The notes: generated from the sequence alone by a model not told the origin. 64,000 nt of DNA from Eriocheir sinensis (GCF_024679095.1 NC_066513.1:7362023-7426022), one strand, 5' to 3'. Numbered from the stretch's first letter, positions 34,900 to 46,489 are shown. Numbers and translations are program-made.

Positions 34900-35174
34900 A
34901 GGAAAGACTAAAGGAAATGGACTTACCAACACTAGAACAAAGAAGAGAAAGGGGAGACCTAATACAAATCTATAAATTATTAAGCAAAATGGAAGAAGTA
35001 GATAACGAGGAGTTGCTATTTAAAGAAGAAATTACCACCAGAAACACAAGAGGACATGGTAAAAAATTGAGGAAGGGGAGATACCTGTGCAAAGCTTTAA
35101 GGAAAAGTTGGACAAATATAGATACGGGACCACACGAGCGTAAGCCCAGGCCCTGTAAAACTACGACTAGATAA

Positions 35175-35222
<48 letters not shown>
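34900..35222 (+). mobile_element. 3' end of the AC-tailed LINE
   Basis: The frame from 34917 (MDLPTLEQRRERGDLIQIYK, then LLSKMEEVDNEELLF) matches the C-terminal domain of the copy at 53826-57947. The 3' UTR holds CCACACGAGCGTAAGCCCAG and CTACGACTAGATAAATAC, leading into (AC)n at 35173-35222. Confidence 0.8.
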
Positions 35223-35224
<2 letters not shown>

Positions 35225-35329
35225 GTTTATTATTACTGTTGTTAGCCTCATACTGAAAAAAAAAATACTGAACTATTATTCTAGAGACGGAGGTGAGCGC
35301 TGAGGGCCATATGTTTTTTTTTTTAACTT

Positions 35330-35528
35330 TTCGTCGCCCAAGCTCACATATTTAACAAGGCTTTCATAAGAGTCGTGGGCATTTCGAAGGGTAGCTTTAT
35401 GAGCCTGGTGGTAGTCTGACCCTTCTTCTGTACCATGAACGTAAAAATAACACATGAGAACCCGATTCATCTCTTTTTTGGCCTTTGGAAATAGTGTATG
35501 TGAGAGTCAGAAGCGTCTGACAATACCT
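35330..35528 (+). repeat. Family H repeat, copy 4
   Basis: AACAAGGCTTTCATAAGAGT, GGGCATTTCGAAGGGTAG, CTGACCCTTCTTCTGTACCA, TTTGGCCTTTGGAAATAG and AGAAGCGTCTGA. It ends about 60 bp before the first ALT exon. Confidence 0.75.
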
Positions 35529-35587
35529 GAGGCGCCTCACCTACATATGAGCACCACTAACTCGACCCTCTCTTTTCCTCTCTGCAG

Positions 35588-35677
35588 GGTGCGGAGAAGC
35601 CCTTCAAGAATGTAACTAAGGCGAACATCGGGGACGCGCATGCCATGGGACAAAAGCCCATCACCTTCCTCAGACAG
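35588..35677 (+). CDS. Alanine aminotransferase, internal exon (30 codons)
   Basis: A 90-nt exon, phase 0 at both ends, between a pyrimidine-rich acceptor (CTCTCTGCAG) and a GTATGT donor. It encodes [20 protein letters not shown] then [10 protein letters not shown], matching the ALT stretch with [18 protein letters not shown] near the N-terminal third of the enzyme. ALT is a PLP-dependent class I aminotransferase that interconverts L-alanine plus 2-oxoglutarate with pyruvate plus L-glutamate, in cytosol or mitochondria. In crustaceans this links carbohydrate use to the alanine pool used in osmotic adjustment (general knowledge). The upstream exon carrying the N-terminus was not found in this window. 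The donor runs directly into a GT microsatellite. Whether it is ALT1- or ALT2-like cannot be told here. Confidence 0.93.
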
Positions 35678-36400
<723 letters not shown>

Positions 36401-36544
36401 CACGTGACATTTCCAGGACCACCAGCAAAATATCTTTCTACCCCTCCCCCTCTCCCCTTCCCCTCCTCCTCCTCCTCCGGCACTGCACCATGACCACCAC
36501 AATCAATGAAAACATTCCAATCATCACCAATATATCCACCGAGG

Positions 36545-36630
36545 AATTTCAACCACTACCACTACCACTACTACTATTACTACTACTACTAGCAGTGCTA
36601 CTGCTGCTGCTACTATTATTACTATTTCTT

Positions 36631-36670
<40 letters not shown>

Positions 36671-36690
36671 CATTACTACTATTATTAATA
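36545..36690. repeat. (CTA)n microsatellite
   Basis: CTA/CTG triplets. They are interrupted by the next element and resume briefly at 37310-37345. Confidence 0.95.
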
Positions 36691-36691
36691 C

Positions 36692-37308
36692 CAGTGGTGG
36701 GCACGGTTCCGCTAACCGCCAATTAGCGAAGCTAACATTTTCGGTAGATGATTAGCGCTTTCGCTAACTTTGAAAGAATTAGCGTACTAATATTAGCTGC
36801 TAAATGTAGTTCCTCTCCGCTTACTTTAAGTCCACTAAAAAATCACACTGGTTTGTCTGCTACATGGCGCAATAATTCCAGGGCTTCCACTTTTGGGTAA
36901 ATTATGCCGTAAAGTAGGGTAATCGAACAATAGGAAACTTTTTAGGTATTTTAGGGTAATGCATGTTCCATTTCCAACTCTTTGAACTCGGGATTTAATA
37001 ACAGGAATTCGATATTTGTGTACATCTTTATCATCATCTGATTTTAGCATACTATACCTTTCTGGAATGCTCTATGTCTAACTTACAACATATTGAAATT
37101 TCATGTCTCTAGGTCTGTTTTTAAGGGTTTTAGAGCCAAAATGCTAAACCGAAGCTAAAAAAAGTCCATATATTAGATAGTTAGCGTTTAGCTTCCACTA
37201 ATTTTTTTTTTATCAAATTAGCGGTTTAGCGTAAGCGAAGCTACCTTTTTTAGTTAGTGGATTACCAGTTAGCGAAGCTAACTTTTCGGTTAGCTGTGCC
37301 CACCACTG
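36692..37308. mobile_element. hAT MITE inserted in a CTA microsatellite
   Basis: Ends CAGTGGTGGGCACGGTTCCG (36692) and inverted CAGTGGTGGGCACAGCTAAC (ending 37308). The 8-bp flanks are similar (ATTAATAC and ACTATTAC), consistent with a drifting triplet-repeat target. Subterminal zones are rich in GCTAA/TTAGC motifs. 617 bp, non-coding. Confidence 0.85.
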
Positions 37309-37394
37309 ACTATTACTACTACTACCACTTCTGCTGCTACTGCAGTTACTGCTTGTATTACTATTTCTTTTGCTACCACCATTATAACAACGTA

Positions 37395-38157
37395 AGCAAT
37401 AGAAGCGCTGAATTCATTTACAAGCTTTACTTAACACTAGTTAGACTTCATCTTGATTATGCGGTTCAGTTTTGTTCACCTTATTCTAGAAGGGATATCA
37501 GAATGTTTGAATCTTTACAGAGGAGGATTACAAAAATGATTAAAAGGGTAAGAAACTTGCCATAAGAGGATAGACCAGCATTGCAATCTGCATTTTTTAG
37601 AAAGGCGAAGGTTATAGGGCCGTAATTTCTGGGGGACTAGTAAGGCTATAGCACCCCCAATGATTTTTATATCCGTCAAAATGCCCCTAAAAGTACTTAT
37701 TTTTCAAAGAAATTCCTCCACCTGCGCATGCTCGCTTCGCTCGCCCCATACCCCCTCCCCCCCGAAACTCATGAACTTTTGATGCCCCCTAAAAAAATCT
37801 GCCAAAATTACCGGCCTGGGTTACGAGGAAATTTGATTGAAGTTTATAAGTGGATGAAGGGCTTTAATAAAGGGGATGTAATAGGATTTTTATTGTAAAA
37901 AAGCCGGGTAGGACCCGTAGCAATGGGTTTATATAATTCAGATTCAACAAAAGCATAACCAAGGATTGGTTTACCATCCGGGTCGTGGGTAAGTGGAACA
38001 GGCTTGGCAGTCTTGTTGTGAGCGCCAATACCGTAGATACATTCAAGAAGAGGTTGGGCAATTTCATGGATAGCGAGATAAGGTGGGCTTAGGCTTACAC
38101 TAGCTGCCTTGTATGGGCCAACCGTCCTCTTGTAGACTCCTTATGTTCTTATGTTCA
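37395..38157 (+). mobile_element. CR1-type LINE 3' fragment
   Basis: 37400-37565 encodes VSNRSAEFIYKLYLTLVRLH, then LDYAVQF and FESLQRRITKMIKRVRNLP. It is interrupted by a MITE, resumes at 37820 and ends with the TTATGTTCTTATGTTC tail (38142-38157). Several stops. Confidence 0.8.
37615..37818. mobile_element. Small TIR element, CAGGGCCGTAATTT family, copy 1
   Basis: Ends TAGGGCCGTAATTTCTGGGG and inverted CAGGCCGGTAATTTTGGCAG, with GGTTA on each side (37610-37614 and 37819-37823), a 5-bp target duplication inside the CR1 fragment. About 200 bp, non-coding. Confidence 0.75.
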
Positions 38158-38204
38158 GATATACTACTACTACTACGCCATATCTATGCTAATCTATTTT
38201 CATA

Positions 38205-38205
<1 letters not shown>

Positions 38206-38258
<53 letters not shown>

Positions 38259-38303
38259 TTGCATGACTGCAGTCTTTTTAGATGTGTAACAAAATAGATA
38301 TTG

Positions 38304-38360
<57 letters not shown>

Positions 38361-38405
38361 GTGACCCGTGTGCTCGAGCCAAAACCGTAAGCTGCTGAAA
38401 TAACA

Positions 38406-38481
<76 letters not shown>
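38206..38481. repeat. (GA)n and two (CT)n tracts
   Basis: GA 38206-38255, CT 38306-38358, CT 38408-38481, and a further CT at 38698-38729. Arg/Glu- and Ser/Leu-rich reading frames here are artefacts. Confidence 0.95.
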
Positions 38482-38482
<1 letters not shown>

Positions 38483-38695
38483 TTTTGGTATTTCGTTGGG
38501 GAGGGAGGAAGGCGGTGCATAGTGCATACCTCTCTCTCTTACTCTCCCTGTCAACTCCTTCGTCTCTTATAAAACTACCTGCATAAAGAGATAGATAGAT
38601 AGAGAGAGAGGTATTGACACCGGTATTCAGTATTATGACATATTCCCAGGAGTACACACATCCTGCATCGACTCATTTTAACCGGAATAATCAAG

Positions 38696-38732
<37 letters not shown>

Positions 38733-38825
38733 CTCTAGTTTCATCGTTGTACACGGTTGTCTGTCTGCCTTGAGTTTTACATATTTTTGGGTTGCCAGTA
38801 CCACTCGGCTGCCCAAATCTTTTTC

Positions 38826-39195
38826 TTGGTCTTAAAAAGGGTTGCCACCCGTTGTAGGGTGAAATGTTGCATTCCGTTTTGAACAAATACGAACGCCATT
38901 TCTTCTGTATTTGGCTGTCGGAATGGTCAAGCAGATAATATTCAGTAATTTAATTAAATGTATAGTGAGCACATTTTTCGGTGAATCACAAAACCAGTCC
39001 GTATATCTATGTGTTAAGTACGGTACGTATCGTCCCTCCCCCTTCCTCCTACTAGCAGTCAGCAGAGGGCAGCGGCTGTCAGGCATGGCAAGCTAGAGAA
39101 ATCTTTCAGGGTTGTCACTTGTCCCTTGAAATATGGATTCGTTCCGTTTTGAAGAATGAGATGTTGCGTTCCTTATTATCTTAGCCTTCCATACA
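38826..39195. mobile_element. Family C repeat, compact copy
   Basis: It starts GGGTTGCCACCCG and contains CCGTTTTGAACAAATACG, AATGGTCAAGCAGATAAT and ATCACAAAACCAG. It ends after GGGTTGTCACTTGTCCC and CGTTCCGTTTTGAAGAATGA. This is the uninterrupted form of the repeat split by CR1 at 12826-16220. Confidence 0.65.
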
Positions 39196-39358
39196 GTGTA
39201 TTCAACCTTTTTCCGTAATACCTGATGCTCGGTTCCTATCTCCATGTCATTCATAGAACTTTTATTTCCTCCTCTTCGTGCGCTTCTTTTTTTTTTCGAG
39301 ATATTTTCAGAGGCGCCAAATATCTGATCATACAAGTGCTCGCGGGATGTACTGATTT

Positions 39359-39550
39359 CAGGCCCATAATTTTGGCAAAGTTTTTTTGTGGAGCTAGAGG
39401 GCATCATAGTTTCATGAGTTAGGAGGGGGGAGCGTAGCGAGCATGCGCAGGTTTGGGATTTTTTTTTTTAAATATGCACTTTGAGGCCACTATAGAAAGC
39501 ATTGGGGGGGGACCATAGCCCCCTTTGCTCCCCCAGAAATTACGGCCCTG
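39359..39550. mobile_element. CAGGGCCGTAATTT-family element, copy 2, inverted
   Basis: Ends CAGGCCCATAATTTTGGCA and inverted CAGGGCCGTAATTTCTGGGG (ending 39550), with GATTT on both sides (39354-39358 and 39551-39555). It shares GAGCATGCGCAGG, AGCGAGCGTAGCGA-type and CCCCC motifs with copy 1, in opposite orientation. Confidence 0.75.
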
Positions 39551-39589
39551 GATTTTACAGAGGTGTATTCAGGGAGAGAGGCAGGCTGT

Positions 39590-39835
39590 CATAAATAATA
39601 TTGCTATGTATCAGCAACACTGGGCGCCGTATTAATTTGTGTCCTGATTTATATTCAGGTTGTTGGGTCTATATTAATTGTTCTTCCTCAAGATGTGTTT
39701 TTCTTCTCTCAGTGTTTCATTCCCGATCATCATCTGTTGTCCTGCCCGCTGATTAACAAACAATACCTTTGTATTTTTCAGTCTCATACCAAGACCATAT
39801 TTCACTCGCCCTGTTGAGTTCTTCCATATATTTTT
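39590..39835 (-). mobile_element. RTE-type LINE fragment
   Basis: The minus-strand frame contains RVKYGLGMRLKNTKVLFV and MMIGNETLREEKHIL. This resembles the region after the catalytic box of RTE reverse transcriptases. It ends in stops near 39670. It is too short for a firm clade call. Confidence 0.45.
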
Positions 39836-39851
39836 TGTGTGTGTGTGTAAA

Positions 39852-40137
39852 TGGTGAAGGTAAAGCTTGGAGCATTCGCCATAGCTGCGCGCGGCGGCGG
39901 TGCTCATCTCCGTTCCGTTGGCAATTGAGCCTTTGGTGGACCTTGGGAGAGCTCAGACTCAGAGAACCCATCACCCCGCCACTGGGCCGGTGTGACATCC
40001 GGGTTCCCGTAGTTTACCTTCTCCAGGTTTCCTATAATTATTGACCAGCCCGAAAGGAAAGATGAACAACCAAGTGGGCTGCACGCCGGGCCCACATATT
40101 CCTAGTTAGGGACGCTAACCACCCCATCTCAGAGGCG

Positions 40138-40139
<2 letters not shown>
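39852..40139 (-). mobile_element. tRNA-derived SINE (family S2), copy 2
   Basis: Read on the minus strand, an A-box-like GAGATGGGGTGGTTAGC is near the start and the B box is degenerate. The conserved body includes GGTAAACTACGGGAACCCGG, ATGTCACACCGGCCC and GGGGTGATGGG. The 3' end is CCAAGCTTTACCTTCACC. Confidence 0.7.
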
Positions 40140-40174
<35 letters not shown>

Positions 40175-40292
40175 GATGATGATAATGATAATTATAATAG
40201 CAATTGTAATGGTAATAGAAAGAATAACGTTACGTTTTCTTGCCGCTTGTCCGATGATGATGATAATAGTATATAATAGTTATACTATGAAA

Positions 40293-40340
<48 letters not shown>

Positions 40341-40430
40341 GCAATTGTAATGGTAACAGTAAGAATTACGCTGTTTTTTTTTTGCCGCTTGTCTTTCCTT
40401 TGTTCTTGAGCTGCTTCTATTACTGTAAAA
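40140..40430. repeat. (GT)n, (TGA)n and (TAA)n with an internal duplication
   Basis: GT 40140-40171 and TAA 40295-40340. A segment starting TAGCAATTGTAATGGTAA and ending TGCCGCTTGTC occurs twice, at about 40198-40250 and 40339-40391. An L3-like LINE tail follows. Confidence 0.85.
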
Positions 40431-40573
40431 AAAAATATAGTAAGTCCCTCAAAATTCGCTTAGTCCTTAATCTTCCTCCAGCCATACCCTCTCCCACCCT
40501 CTCCCCCGATCAATGAGAGACAGGGATGGAGTGAATCGGTGAACCCTACACTATGGACCGGAAACTTGCCCCA

Positions 40574-41351
40574 GCCCTGTCAATAAGCCGCGTATTTTGG
40601 AAAATCAACCGCTTTGGTGCGAATCGCAATATATCCCTTATTTCTGGGGCTACAAAAATATTTTTGGTATCAATCGACGGCAAAATGAAAGGGCTAAACT
40701 TTTAATAAGCGACCGGGCTCAAAAACCGCCTCGAAAGGGTAAATAATCGAATAAATTCGCAAAAAACGACTGAAAAAAAAACTATTTTTGAGTTCCCAAC
40801 CTTGAAACCCACTCATTTTTTTTTTAGGACTTAAAAAAAAACTTATTTAACAAATAATTTAGCCCTACCAATGTGCTTTCCAATATGATGCATAACATTT
40901 CCCTACTCCCAGTAGTTTCGTCGCTAGAGCTCGAAACGTAAACCCTTTTGAGAGCGATTTTGACGAACTCCAGGCACTTTGCCGTTTTTGTCTAGTGTGG
41001 CATCGCTATTCCCTCTAGAAGGCTGTAATTTGGCATGTAGTTTGACCAGCTTGAAGGATTTATTGACAGCTCGATTCCAAGTTTGTCGTCGAGCCGTCAC
41101 AAAATAGTCTGTTTTTCGGCCCTTTTGCCGCGATTTGGACACGTCCTAGTTTTTTGCTTATAACTTTTTTATTTATTTAGTGCTTTCCAATTTTTTTTTC
41201 TGATTATTAATCTGTATTAATAGAGCTTTCATTTGCCACCAAGCACGCCTTCCTAGCTTCAGTAATTTCTGTAGCCCCAAAAATAAGGGAGTTATGGCGA
41301 TTCGCACCAAAGCGGTTGATTTTCCAAAATTCGCGGCTTGATGACAAGGGC
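40574..41351. mobile_element. TIR element with ~85-bp inverted ends
   Basis: GCCCTGTCAATAAGCCGCG at 40574 pairs with the complement of GCCCTTGTCATCAAGCCGCG ending at 41351. The match continues through GAAAATCAACCGCTTTGGTG and CCCTTATTT and GGGGCTACA. About 780 bp, non-coding. No clear target duplication is seen. Confidence 0.8.
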
Positions 41352-41405
41352 GCCGCAAAATCAAGAGTCCGCCGTCCATTACTTGAGATGTCACTGAGTG
41401 AATAC

Positions 41406-41874
41406 TAGAGTTGTGTAATCGAATACGAATACAAGTAATTCAAATTCCAACGAATACGAATACACTGAAATCAAATGATTTTAATTCGAATACAAATACG
41501 AATACTTCTGGAAAGTATACATGGATACATTCATGAATACTTTTCATTGAAAATTACCTTCGTGACGTAACCGGGTATAGCAGTGTTTTAAAGTTATGCA
41601 ACAGTAACAGGAGCTCCTGCTCATACACAGCTATTACACGTCCGCCCAGGAGGCTGGAGTTGTAAGGAACAACGGCTGCTATTCATGATTATAAATTTTG
41701 AAGTATTTGTCAGATTATTTGCAAATACAATATTTAATACTTTTCCGTTGTATTCGAATACGAATGAGAATACTTTGATTTCTATCAATAATTATTCCAA
41801 TATGAATACACCCAAATACGGTATTCCAGTGTATTTGAATACGAATACCGAATACGCATAATCCATGCCTGGTA
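41406..41874. mobile_element. Probable hAT MITE with GAATAC-rich arms
   Basis: CTAGAGTTGTGTAATCGAAT at the left and the inverse of CCAGGCATGGATTATGCGTA at the right are imperfect inverted ends. Both arms are built of CGAATACGAATAC repeats. No convincing TSD. Confidence 0.45.
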
Positions 41875-42027
41875 AGAGAGGACCCCCCCCAGCCCCTCAG
41901 CCCCCTCCCGTACAAGGCCTCAATGAATGACAGTTGTAAACGCGCAGTTCTTTGAGATTCCTGCCTGGCCAGCCCCCGGGACCTCGGCTTTAGGGTGACG
42001 TCACGGCTGTTATGGCGACGCCCTCCT

Positions 42028-42063
<36 letters not shown>

Positions 42064-42718
42064 TTAATTTCCCTAAATACATCAGCGTCGTAAATGCTCC
42101 ACAGTCATCTTGAGGTTCCTTAATTTGACACTCAACCACCTGCGACAGTTTGCATGCGGCAGTGTAGCCTCTGTGAGTCTGTGAGCCTCGCACAACTAGT
42201 CGTCGGTCATCACGAATGAAGTGCAGGAACAGGATTGATAGGTATAAATCAGTCCTGCGATAAGTCTACTTTAAAACTACCCTATAAGCAGGATGGAGTA
42301 CACTATTTATAGCATCACACGAAGAGAGCAGAACGTTGGGAAGTGCCTTTGTTCCATACCTGACTATAATGATGGCTGAAAATAATGATAACTATGATTC
42401 ACAATACCTCCAAAGTACGATTACTGATCATGTTGACAAGGTTGATTAAGGTGTTAAATATTAGTGTATGTGTACCATTAAAAAGGTGAAAAACCGGCGA
42501 TTTGAATATGATGCGTGAGATGATACGGTTTGTTGCTGATGTGTCGCCTCAATCATTCACAAGATGCCGCGGTGTGATTGGCCGCCGCGGGGGATCGGCA
42601 GCGTGCCACTGGCCGCTCGCCCAACCCTTGTGTAAGGGCAGGAAGGCTGGAGGCAACAAAGTGGCCAAGTTATTAAAGCCGCCCTGCTGCTCTATATCTG
42701 CTGCTCCCGCCCACGTCA
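41875..42718. other. Unassigned intron DNA with (AC)n
   Basis: AC at 42029-42061. 42540-42715 is GC-rich, without an open frame of known type. No gene or repeat is recognised in the rest. Confidence 0.4.
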
Positions 42719-42735
42719 GCACACACACACACACA

Positions 42736-42796
<61 letters not shown>

Positions 42797-42839
42797 GGGA
42801 CTATAGTTGTAGTCACGAACGGGTAAGTGTTATTTCCTA

Positions 42840-42872
<33 letters not shown>

Positions 42873-42976
42873 GATTATTATTATCATTATTATTAGTAGT
42901 AGTAGTAGTAGTATTAGTATTTTTATGATAGTTATATGTAATTATTATTATTTTTATCAATACTATCATCATTATT
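42719..42976. repeat. (AC)n(TC)n, (ATT)n and (TAG)n
   Basis: AC then TC to 42790, ATT triplets at 42840-42895, then TAG triplets. Confidence 0.9.
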
Positions 42977-43268
42977 AGTAAGGTAAAGGTAAAGTTTGGA
43001 GCATAGCTGCGCGTGGCGGCGGTGCTCATCTCTGTTCCGTTGGCCCTTGAGCCTTTGGTGGGAGAGAACCCAATCACCCCGGGGCACAGGGCCATTGTGA
43101 CATCCGGGATACCACAGTTTGCCTTCCCCAGGTAGATTACTCATTTATCGACCAGCCCGAAAGGAGGGTTGAGCATCTGGGTGGGTTGCACGCCGACTGC
43201 CCAGGCCGGGATTCGAACCCGGACACGCGGATTCGTAACTAGGCTCGCTAACCACTGCTCCACGGAGG
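42977..43268 (-). mobile_element. tRNA-derived SINE (family S2), copy 3, best preserved
   Basis: Read on the minus strand, the head has the A box GGAGCAGTGGTTAGC and B box GGGTTCGAATCCCGG (complement within 43204-43260). The body matches copy 2, and the tail is TTTACCTTTACC. The pol III promoter boxes look complete. It lies in the ALT intron, antisense to the gene. Confidence 0.8.
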
Positions 43269-43516
43269 AACGTTATTATTAGTTATCATTATTATCATTA
43301 GTGGTAGTAGTAGTACTCTGATTGTGAATTTCAAGAATCTTTATATATTCTTAAAAGCTTACATTTCAGAAGCTAAGAAAACTAATTCCCGCAAATGTAC
43401 CGCCTGGCGACAGAGGAAGCCAATGAGAGTACTAGTTAACTTGTAGAGGTGTCTTGTCTACGTGCTTACTCGAGGCGCTCCTCCGTCTCCCTCACGGCCA
43501 AGTGGTGTGTGTGTGT

Positions 43517-43784
43517 GTATTTCACGGCCTGATCATGAATTGGACCCGCAGTCGCCAGCAAGTACCCTCGCGACAAGAGCAAGGCTCATTAGTCAGTCTC
43601 TTGGTACTGCCGGGATCTTCACACACACACACACACACACACACACCACACCTCATCCCCCTTGCATAATTAAGGGGGACAGTAACCGCTCCTTGTCAGC
43701 GGAAAAATCCCGGGGCTCGAACCTACGCCTGCCAGGCCGTGATGGCTGGCAGCTCAAAGCTTTAACCACTGAGCTATCAGAGCG
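43517..43784 (-). mobile_element. tRNA-derived SINE (family S1), copy 2
   Basis: Read on the minus strand, A box TAGCTCAGTGGTTAAAG, B box GGTTCGAGCC (complement of 43714-43723), then TTTCCGCTGACAAGGAGCGG and a CCCCCTTAATTATGCAAGGGGG hairpin. The body matches 17174-17430. A (CA)n has grown in its middle (43620-43646). The 3' end GGCCGTGAAAT leads into (AC)n. Confidence 0.8.
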
Positions 43785-43865
43785 GTGTGTATTTACCTAG
43801 TTTTGATATACGGAAAGCGAACTATAATTATACGCTCGTGTGGTCCCGTCTCTGACGCCCGTTTT
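43785..43865 (-). mobile_element. 3' tip of the AC-tailed LINE
   Basis: On the minus strand: GAGACGGGACCACACGAGCG, then AACTAGGTAAATACACACC. The SINE head begins directly at its end. Confidence 0.6.
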
Positions 43866-44287
43866 CTTAAACACTGTAAACTCAGGATACCATATTGTTA
43901 GCTAGACACCCACAAAAGGATTTCATAAACGCATCTGACTCCGTTCCGTGTATGGCTAGGCTCCCACATTATTGGAACATTCGTGTGTTGACCTACCACA
44001 CAACATGGGGCGACCATACCATGGACCATACCCACCCGAAAGAGAAACGAAATGTAAGAAATTATTCATTATATTAAAAAAAACTTATGAATAATCAATA
44101 AATATGCTATTACTCTACTTCTGTTATTATTTCACTTCTCTTTTTCAATCAGCAACTATAATCACAACAAGTACAAGATTTTAAAACAACATGCGTGGTC
44201 GCGCGTGTATTGAAGTAAGTAAGAAGTCGATTATAACTACAGTATAGTAATGTAGTTTATTATGATTAAGATGAATGAGATCACTAC

Positions 44288-44439
44288 CTTTGGATGAATT
44301 CTTCTTCTGTGAGGTACGTCATTGGGTCACTGCGATCCCGTAAAACTGTGCGGGGTAATCTAATCCGTCGAATTTCTTCAATTTGTTCATCATCAAGCTC
44401 TTGTATGAGATGAATGACTCCACGAAAAAGTTCCAAGGC
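44288..44439 (-). CDS. HARBI1-like exon (PIF/Harbinger transposase N-terminus)
   Basis: On the minus strand a TTTCAG acceptor at 44440 opens a 152-nt exon that ends at an AAAG|GTAGTG donor. It encodes ALELFRGVIHLIQELDDEQI, RRIRLPRTVLRDRSDPM and TEEEFIQR. This resembles the segment before the catalytic domain in HARBI1-like nucleases, where a charged RxRxxxRDRSNP-type motif precedes 'the F in which the receptor helix starts' (DEEFxxRFR). The frame is clean and flanked by splice sites. A possible later piece (GRSTHECSNN, near 44000 on the same strand) resembles the GSTHDSxI region but is broken by stops. It could be a transposon gene or a domesticated copy in antisense to the ALT intron. Confidence 0.45.
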
Positions 44440-45263
44440 CTGAAATATGTACCGGTAATACATGATAACCAAGTACTTATACACGTGATTACTTGTAATA
44501 TATAATAACAGAAATGATGCATTCAGGCCTTGATATACAGACTATTTCATACAATATTTTCTTTTCTTTGTACTCAAAGATTTATACAGCTGGAAATCAG
44601 TAATGTCGATCTAGTAAAATTCTCCGGTAACGCCACACTCGGGCAAATCATTTGTAGGTCAGCAGCAGGGAATTGCCGAATTGGGTATTAATTTACTGTA
44701 TTCTCCGTCTCACAGCGGTACTTCTCACATTTCTCATCGGTTAAATGTCATTATTCTATGCATTTTGAACCCCATATATAGGCCTATGTGTCACAAATTG
44801 CTAGAAACGCCGCTTGCGATTTTCAAAAAGTTAGTGGGTTTCTTGGGCGCCTCGGGACGCCATGAGGGATAACGTAACGTGTTGACATTTCACGGGTAAC
44901 TGACTCATAATTAGGTTAGGTTAAGTTAGGCTTTCCCATGCTGTTTTTTTGTGCTAACACAGCATTGTAGTCGGATGGTTTCCTGTGCACGACCGGAATG
45001 CCCCTTATCTGCTTCACTAGAAACCGTTTTTCTGCATAAGTTGGCGGGGTGGTCTTGTCTCTCGTAGCCATTTTCAAACAGTGCGCGCTGTGGCCAGCCA
45101 ACCTACTAGGGCGGGAGCTACCAACCTTTGCGAATCGTCCGCAATTCTGTGGTATGCTTGGTCACGAGTGTGGTTATCTAGCTAACAACACACTGCTGGG
45201 TGTGCGAGTGTTTAAGAAATCGAAACATAACTTTCGGGTGCTAGCACACCACAGTGGTGTGTT
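44440..45263. other. Unassigned
   Basis: No gene recognised. A short TTAGG-like run (TAGGTTAGGTTAAGTTAGG at about 44912-44930) is too brief to be telomeric. Confidence 0.4.
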
Positions 45264-45726
45264 CTAAGTCTATATACACCAAGTCAAGTCATACGCAGGT
45301 TTGTGGGAGGAGACACGGCCGAGGCGTGGTTTATGCGTGACACTGCTTGGAGCCAAACTAGAGAATGTAGAAACGGATTTAGAGAAAACGAGGAAAGGCG
45401 GACTAATTCAAATCAATCACTTCAACATGCCATCCCTCACACCCCACACCGCCGTTTGTAGTCATTGAAATTACAGTCACGCAATAGCCCAATAAAAAGA
45501 CATATTTTTTCGTCAGTGGCTTACCCGAACGCGATGTGAAAGAAGGCGAGAATGCACATCCGGAGTGCACATACGGCCCCAACTTTAGTCACCCCTGAAC
45601 TGGCGGGATATTTTTTTTTTTGGCGCCAAGTGTCGTCATCCCGCTTCTCCGCCATAAAACCGCCTCCTGCGCGTACCGGTCGCAGTTTTGAAGCAGACTG
45701 ACTTGACTTGGTATATATAGACTGAG
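45264..45726. mobile_element. 463-bp MITE with exact 8-bp duplication
   Basis: Ends CTAAGTCTATATACACCAAG (45264) and inverted CTCAGTCTATATATACCAAG (ending 45726). The match continues through TCAAGTCA. GGTGTGTT is duplicated exactly at 45256-45263 and 45727-45734. Non-coding. An 8-bp TSD fits hAT, P or Merlin. Confidence 0.9.
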
Positions 45727-45769
45727 GGTGTGTTGACCTGCGAAACGAAATTTTAGAAATTTAAGAAAA

Positions 45770-45896
45770 CGGGGGTGAGTCTCATTTGGTCAAACTTCGC
45801 TATAAACTCGTCTATGTTTCTGGATTGAACATCTTTGTCTAGGCTGTTCCATTGGTCGATGCATCTGTTGACTCAGCAGTATTTCTTTACATCTTT

Positions 45897-45898
<2 letters not shown>
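45770..45898 (-). mobile_element. LINE C-terminal fragment
   Basis: The minus-strand translation reads through CIDQWNSLDKDVQSRNIDEF and IAKFDQMRL, a pattern like the WNSLP...V..FK..LD tail of CR1/Jockey proteins. Short and isolated. Confidence 0.4.
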
Positions 45899-45931
<33 letters not shown>

Positions 45932-46037
45932 CGGCGCAATGCGGAAAGTCTGCAGCCCGTGACGCCTTCCACTCCCCACTATATACTACTACTACTATTA
46001 TTACTAGTTCTACTTCTAACTACTATATCTACTCCTA

Positions 46038-46076
<39 letters not shown>

Positions 46077-46199
46077 GCTGCTGCTACTTTTTTGTTATTA
46101 CTACTTTTTTAACAGGCCTCCATCCATAAGAGTTGCGTTGTGAGCGGTATATTTTTTCATATCCTTTCACAAAGCAATTCATTGCTGCTGCTGCTGCTG

Positions 46200-46242
<43 letters not shown>

Positions 46243-46330
46243 AACTACTACTAGTACAAAGTTCTATTACTACTACTACTATTACTATTTTTACAACCTA
46301 CATAAATGATACCTCCACCCATGTTTATTT
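45899..46330. repeat. (GT)n, (CTA)n and (CTG/CTA)n
   Basis: GT 45899-45930, CTA 46041-46090, CTG then CTA at 46182-46252, with short interruptions. Confidence 0.93.
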
Positions 46331-46489
46331 TCCCGACACATAATCATGGAGGGCTCCATAGCTTGGAGGTCATTAGCCCCAACTCTGTTCGCTAATGACT
46401 GTGGCATCCAACCATATCACTAATACTACCTGACACTAAATCACCTATCATCTATTACGTCTAGATCCCCCTTTCCTTCCCTACTCAAG

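Noticed and set aside
38184..38657. 157-aa Arg/Glu-rich frame
   Set aside because: Translation of GA/CT microsatellites.
44905..44935. TTAGG-like run as a telomere
   Set aside because: Only about four imperfect units, inside ordinary DNA; arthropod telomeres are far longer.
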